From positions 103,029,291 through 103,093,290 of the forward strand of contig OY740773.1 of assembly GCA_963513935.1 (NCBI GenBank): a DNA stretch of 64,000 bases. The letters run 5' to 3'. Of the stretch, positions 60,001-64,000 are shown piece after piece (position 1 is the stretch's first letter; every line of letters begins with the position of its first letter). The position numbers and the translations under genes were made by a program. This DNA comes from Aphrophora alni (lineage: Eukaryota > Arthropoda > Insecta > Hemiptera > Aphrophoridae). The notes beneath the pieces were generated by a model. It was given only the letters and a program-made list of their open reading frames with translations, searched no databases and was not told the origin of the DNA.

Positions 60001-62916
60001 CCACCCATTCATTGCCTAGAGCAAATGATTAAATTTCTTCAGTTTTTCCTTGAAAATCACTGTCGCAAACCATATTACAGAGCATTAATTAAGAAATACT
60101 TTGTTCTTAAAACATTCAATAACCACATAACAAATAAATTATATAAATGTAAAGAACAACATAATTAGTAGGCGGCAATAAAAGCTATAAGTTCATGATA
60201 ATATAATATTTGTTAATGTGGAAAGGTCACCTTGTAAGCTCTCAACCCTCAAACAGGTAAAATTAAATTGGGTCACTAAGGATTCATGGAGATCAAGAAG
60301 GGTGTCAAAAATATAGGGGTTTATACCTGCGTGAAACCAGCTTGTAGAATAAGCAAAACTTCAGCAAGAACTATCTTGAGAAGGATGGGTCAAGTTAGAG
60401 ACAATTAATCTTTGGAGAGAAACATTAAAGGGGAAAGCTCTATGGGTCATTGTACTAACCCAATCAAAAACTCTCTCTCTAAGTATTTATACTTAGGCAC
60501 AAGAAATGGAATATCTTGAGCTTCGTCTCTGGACATGGATTATTCAAAAAACATTTAAATATCCTGTTGAATTCCACAGTAGCTTGAAACAGCAGAACAG
60601 ATACTTTTGAAGTGAGAAATACTGGAATGATGGAGAATATTTTGATCTTCAGCCATTACAGAACTTCCATAAAATAAGATAACATTATTGAAATAAGAAT
60701 CACAAATAACATGGAACTAACAGGATCAACCTAGGATTAAGGATGTACATTAAAATTTTTAATGGCAGGAATGTAGAACTCGCTTGGAGAATTTATAAAT
60801 GTTTAACAACCCCCATGTGTCAAAATAAGTTACATGATTTGTTTGAGGACTAATTTATATTGTGCAATGATAATATTCATTTTCTACCTAACAGTAAATC
60901 AATTTTCTCAGTTTAAAATTGATGATTTATTTCCATATATGGGACCTATAAGTCTAATGGTCCATTTCCAGTGATAAAATTACATTTTTATTAAATATTT
61001 AATACTAGAGGCTGTGAACTAAAAATATAATCTCTTTAACATCTGATCAGAATGGTAACAGATTTATAACACAAGTATCAGATTTTTAAAAGGTCCTTTC
61101 ACATTATTTTTCTTTGTCATCTTCACTTCTAAAACCAACAATGACAACAACCCTATTTTTAGGCTCTAGGCCTTGTTTACAATCTATAATGAAATGTATT
61201 TGGTGCTCTGCAAATTCCTTTACTCTGACTTTCTTAAACTGTTTCTTTTGACAGGTTTGGTTGGTAATTATTAAAATAGCAACGAAACTATACTTTATGA
61301 AATTTGAAGGTTTTTTTTTTAAATATCTGGAACAACATTATTCTTAAAACAATCTAAAATAGAAGTGAAAACTCCTCCACTGCCTTCATCAGCTGCAACT
61401 GGTAACACATTCTTTTCCTTTAAGTATGGTTTCTCTTTCTGTTTTGACAGTCAAATAGAATAGATACAGATTAAAAATTTTAAAATTGAAAAATCTTAAT
61501 TGTTTTTATTAGATATAACAAGTAGCCTATTTTATTTTAACAATTTTATTTCCAGCTTCTTTTGCATTCACCCTAGTTGGATCAGCAGTTGCATGGCCGT
61601 CTCCAACGCTAATAAAAATGAAAAATGGAGAAACACCAATTACACTTAACATCTCAGAAATCTCATGGATGGTTTCATTAATGTTCCTAGGGCATATGAT
61701 CAGTCCAATTCCTAGTGGATATCTTATGGATCGAATTGGAAAAAAACAAACTTCTATAGTTTTAAGCATATTCCCTTTCACGTCTTGGATTTTGATATAT
61801 TATGGAGAGTCAGCATTGTGCCTCTATGTAGCAAGATTTTTTGCAGGCATATGGAATGGCATAACATCAACAATAGTGCCATTATATATAGGTGAAATCG
61901 CAGAACCTGATGTAAGAGGATCATTAACAACACTTAATAATGCATTTATAAATCTCGGTATTCTTTTTATTTTTGTAGTTGGCCCATTTGTGCCTTATCA
62001 TACATTAGCAATTATTTCTGGTTCGATTGTTGTTTTTTATTTTTGTTTTTACATTTATATGCCAGAATCTCCATACTTCTATATATTACGTAATAAACGA
62101 GAAAAAGCGTTAAAATCATTAACATGGTTTCGTGGAGGAGAAGAAAACACTGAAAATGAATTAATGAACATTGAAAAATCTTTAGCAAAACAAATGATAG
62201 AGAAAGGTTCTGTTAAAAAAATTTTTATGAATAAAGGTAACAGAAAAGCTTTTACGATAGCAGCGGGATATTCTGTATTAAAAAAATTAGCAGGAGCAAG
62301 AATTTTGCAAGCTTATGCTTCGACTACGTTGCCTAGTGTAACATTCGGATATTTAACTCCAGATGAATGTGTGATGATTTTAGGAGTTCTCAGCTTTGTA
62401 TTTTCATTTTTTGCTGTATATTTTGCTGCAAAATTCAATAGAAGAACTCTTTTAAATGTTTCATCTTTTGGTACAGGAGTTGTATTATACATTGTAGCAG
62501 GTTGGTTTTATTTAAGCACTCATATAAACGTAGACATCACAAAGTATAATTCAATTTTATTTGTTTGTTTTTCTCTTTTCAATATAATTTTTTCAATTGG
62601 TATAGGACCTGTTGGTACCAGTATAAAAGGGGAAATGTTTTCAGCAAATGTAAAAGCATTGTCTTCTTCTATTACTACAGTTTTTGTTGCCATAGTGACA
62701 TTTTTAATTAATAAATTTTATTTAATTATTGCTAATTCTATTGGTATGTATTTTAATTATTTTATTTATGGTACAAGCTGTTTCATTTCTATTTGGTTCA
62801 CACTGGCTTATGTACCTGAACTACAAGGAAAAACGTTACAGGAAATTCAAGATGTTTTAAATGCACCAAGTAAAAAAAGTGTAACTAGAAACGTAACAAA
62901 CTCTGAAAATAAGTAA
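54015..62916 (+). CDS. Facilitated trehalose transporter Tret1-like MFS protein (gene 2), two coding exons
   Basis: Coding exons 54015-54078 and 61556-62916 are separated by a 7.5-kb intron (donor GCAG|GTAATT, acceptor TTTCCAG|CT). The spliced product is 474 aa. Exon 1 encodes M-I-F-N-M-E-G-H-R-K-G-I-L-R-Q-Y-M-A-S-I; an in-frame TAG lies two codons upstream, which fixes the start region, and a second ATG is at 54027. The intron position and phase (G|CT Ala) match gene 1 exactly. As a Tret1-like MFS sugar porter it is predicted to be a plasma-membrane uniporter for trehalose or hexose; the substrate is inferred from family only. It is divergently oriented to gene 1 at 30.7 kb. Confidence 0.92.
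54335..54605 (-). repeat. Dispersed repeat family A, copy 8
   Basis: Contains ATAGTCTTGGGTTAGATCCC, TTTCCTATCAGG, TTGACCAACTCTTTTTCTCT, ATTAGACTATTCGAGGACTA and AGCGAAGATGACTAAGAGGT. It sits 260 bp inside the intron of transporter gene 2. Confidence 0.8.
55546..55677. repeat. Small MITE-like inverted repeat
   Basis: The ends AGAGTGTGTAAAATAAGTTG and CGACTTATTTTACACTCT are inverted copies with minor changes, about 130 bp overall. Confidence 0.65.
55887..56905 (-). mobile_element. piggyBac-like non-autonomous transposon
   Basis: TTAA at 55883-55886 and 56906-56909 flank 14-bp inverted ends CCCTGGAATGGTAT / ATACCATTCCAGGG, the piggyBac layout of TTAA target and CCC..GGG termini. Length is 1019 bp. 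The interior retains, on minus, the start of a transposase and a cysteine-rich remnant but no DDE core. Confidence 0.9.
56280..56571 (-). pseudogene. piggyBac-type transposase remnants (N-terminus and Cys-rich tail)
   Basis: From ATG 56571 the minus frame reads M-A-L-R-P-S-E-I-D-K-I-I-D-E-T-D-S-D-N-D, the usual acidic N-terminal start. It then runs directly into H-Q-G-E-V-C-H-S-C-A-E and a TGA. After a GTACGT donor-like site and an ACAG acceptor-like site, T-Q-T-Q-Y-C-G-C-N-S-A-I-C-L follows (about 56330-56285), resembling the C-terminal zinc-binding domain. The entire catalytic region between is deleted. Confidence 0.6.
58100..58302. mobile_element. GC-rich insert flanked by 10-bp direct repeats
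   Basis: GTGTAACTCT occurs at 58090-58099 and again at 58303-58312. The 203 bp between is far more GC-rich than its surroundings and, on minus, contains a TATA-box-like TATATAAG (58247-58240). It may be an LTR or promoter-bearing fragment. No TG..CA termini, so the class is undetermined. Confidence 0.4.
58783..58806. repeat. (TA)n microsatellite
   Basis: Short pure TA run upstream of the LINE relic. Confidence 0.9.
58966..59700 (+). pseudogene. LINE RNase H domain and C-terminal relic
   Basis: The frame reads T-T-D-G (first RNase H Asp), A-G-V-Y-S-A-L-L, then F-H-G-E-V-M-A-V (second acidic residue). V-L-L-V-N-S-I-Q-A-I follows (third Asp replaced by Asn), then I-S-S-H-V-G-I-T-E-N-E-E (catalytic His). 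Further on, C-P-I-C-N-D-I-D and D-H-L-L-L-L-C (59610-59680) match the C-terminal Cys/His region of R1/Jockey-type LINEs. Frameshifts near 59030 and 59240 and an Asp-to-Asn change show it is inactive. Confidence 0.8.
59701..61555. other. Distal intron of transporter gene 2
   Basis: A less AT-rich stretch at 60220-60480 (TGGGTCACTAAGGATTCATG onwards) might be decayed transposon, but no motif is readable. A polypyrimidine tract precedes the acceptor at 61555. Confidence 0.4.
61556..62916 (+). CDS. Tret1-like transporter gene 2, large terminal exon
   Basis: The exon begins at the TTTCCAG|CT acceptor, about 20 codons before the first internal ATG at 61618; that ATG is not the true start. Motifs in order are W-P-S-P-T-L (TM1), D-R-I-G-K-K-Q-T (TM2-3 loop), G-E-I-A-E-P-D-V-R-G-S-L-T-T (TM4-5 loop), P-E-S-P-Y-F-Y (after TM6), A-K-F-N-R-R-T-L (TM8-9 loop, degenerate), G-P-V-G-T-S-I-K-G-E-M-F (TM10 loop) and P-E-L-Q-G-K-T-L-Q-E-I-Q (C-terminal). 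TM7 reads K-K-L-A-G-A-R-I-L-Q instead of Q-Q-L-S-G. Compared with gene 1, several loop signatures have decayed, but the frame is intact. Confidence 0.95.
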
Positions 62917-64000
62917 ATTATTTACTAACAATAGTTGACATTGCATATTAATTTTACTTTACTAGGACTGTCTATTTATTATGTATTGTAAATATTATAT
63001 AAATATAAATAAAATTATAAATTTTTTTAAATGTATCAGTTTTAATCAAATCAATGTGTATAGTTTTATACATTGGTTTTATTTTTGATAATGTCAATGT
63101 TTTTTGAATAAATTGACGTTATCATTAAAGAAATTTTCTACTAGTTTATTTCCATCTTTTTGTCAGGAATATTAAGTAAAAATCTTCGGGAGGAGAAGTG
63201 GTGATTTAATATTACCTTTCTCTCATTAAAAATCATTGGAGAACTAAAATGCAGAAAAATTCCCCCCTCCACACTGACAGATCTTGCTACATTATTAATA
63301 ATGTTTTCTATTATGTACACTATAACAAATAACACTTCAACACAATTGGAATTTAACTTTTTCTTTATTTATAAAATAACATTACGTTTTAAAATCTTTT
63401 ACAATATAAAATCAATTATTGTCCAAATCTGATGCACTTTATACTTATACACTAATGTCTTAACCTACTACTTATTCTAAGTACATAGTTAAAATAAAAT
63501 TCTAATAATTCTTCCATGTCTTAACCTAAATAAAGAAATAAGAGTGCATCATATTTTACTTTTAAATTTTTTACTTTTGATTTATTATTATAAAATGCTC
63601 CGGCTAACTGAAATGTACTATTAATTTAATTTTATTTAATTTCTCTTTACGGGTTCGTGAGGTTCTTTGGTGACTATAATTTACATATAAAATAGAATTT
63701 GGTGGTAGTTTATTTAATTGAGATTGTCCATTATTTTTACTTATCGCTTGGAAGTTTTTCACTGCTCCGATGTTCCTGGTTCCGTGCACGTGGTTCCCGT
63801 GTAGACTGCCAGTAGATGGATCGATTTGCCTTGATCTTTTCGACGAATCTTCTTTTATTCTTACACTTATTTCTCACTCACTTTCGTGACGACGATTACT
63901 TTAATTTATTGTATTAATATTCCTGTTCAAACACTTTTATAATGACGCAAATTTATCACACACTTCTATGACAATTACTTTTAAACTTAAACGACGATTA
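62917..64000. other. 3' flank of transporter gene 2 and right edge
   Basis: After the 3' UTR there is no gene I can support. The last 370 bases are less AT-biased with several CG dinucleotides. On minus they contain a 61-codon open frame (63789-63604) of unknown nature, preceded by sequence that could be a 5' leader. It may be the edge of another gene or a retroelement. Confidence 0.4.
63008..63013 (+). terminator. Transporter gene 2 polyadenylation signal
   Basis: AATAAA about 90 nt past the TAA of the transporter, in a strongly A/T-rich flank. Confidence 0.6.

Larger units (their letters stand above)
54079..61555 (+). other. Intron of transporter gene 2 (7.5 kb)
   Basis: Bounded by GTAATT at 54079 and TTTCCAG at 61555. 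It contains repeat A copy 8, a small MITE, a piggyBac-like element, a GC-rich insert and a LINE RNase H relic. The stretches 54610-55540, 56910-58090 and 59840-61550 show nothing further that I can name. Confidence 0.85.

Noticed and set aside
61618..61620. ATG at 61618 as the start of transporter gene 2
   Set aside because: The frame is open back to the acceptor at 61555 and encodes the conserved TM1 segment, so this Met is internal.
61527..61781. Minus-strand frame over the start of transporter gene 2 exon 2
   Set aside because: Antisense to the supported exon and crosses its splice acceptor.
1..64000. CRISPR arrays, bacterial operons, rRNA or tRNA genes
   Set aside because: None visible; spacing and repeats are transposon-like and splice structure is eukaryotic.

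Overview
The window looks like AT-rich insect nuclear DNA, probably hemipteran. The evidence is long introns with canonical GT/AG sites, AATAAA signals, a paralogous pair of Tret1-like sugar transporters and dense old transposon debris. The hemipteran guess is inference; no marker in the window fixes the order. No bacterial, viral or organellar genes are visible.

Host genes. (1) A probable terminal coding exon of an unidentified gene lies at 3557-3687 (+), followed by AATAAA. (2) A complete archease gene, the activator of the RtcB tRNA ligase, runs on the minus strand from 13953 to 6607. It has four coding exons, one of only 25 nt, that join in frame to 153 aa. (3) A Tret1-like MFS sugar transporter is on the minus strand, with its first coding exon at 30664-30736 and the large exon at 17579-18942 (478 aa). 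(4) Its paralogue is on the plus strand, with exons at 54015-54078 and 61556-62916 (474 aa). The two transporter genes are head to head and share the same intron position and phase (G|CT alanine codon). Their introns are 11.7 kb and 7.5 kb. They look like an inverted local duplication.

Everything else is intronic or intergenic and largely transposon-derived. From left to right it holds hairpin elements (1-141, 7395-7617), mariner relics, a Tigger/pogo-like element (7628-8375) and a Merlin-like element with a perfect 8-bp target duplication nested in a LINE reverse-transcriptase relic (10541-11930). Next come a 907-bp foldback palindrome (14707-15613), a PIF/Harbinger element (20159-21211) and two Tc1/mariner-superfamily transposase pseudogenes (21984-23281 and 25137-26425). 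The rest is further hairpin elements, several LINE 3' fragments with RNase H or zinc-knuckle remnants, and a piggyBac-like element with TTAA target sites (55887-56905).

The least explained signals are three. A dispersed repeat of about 220-260 bp occurs in at least eight copies on both strands. A 287-bp element with 25-bp inverted ends carries a hammerhead-ribozyme-like fold, and a second, weaker fold lies at 48.09 kb. A GC-rich 0.2-kb insert at 58.1 kb is flanked by 10-bp direct repeats.
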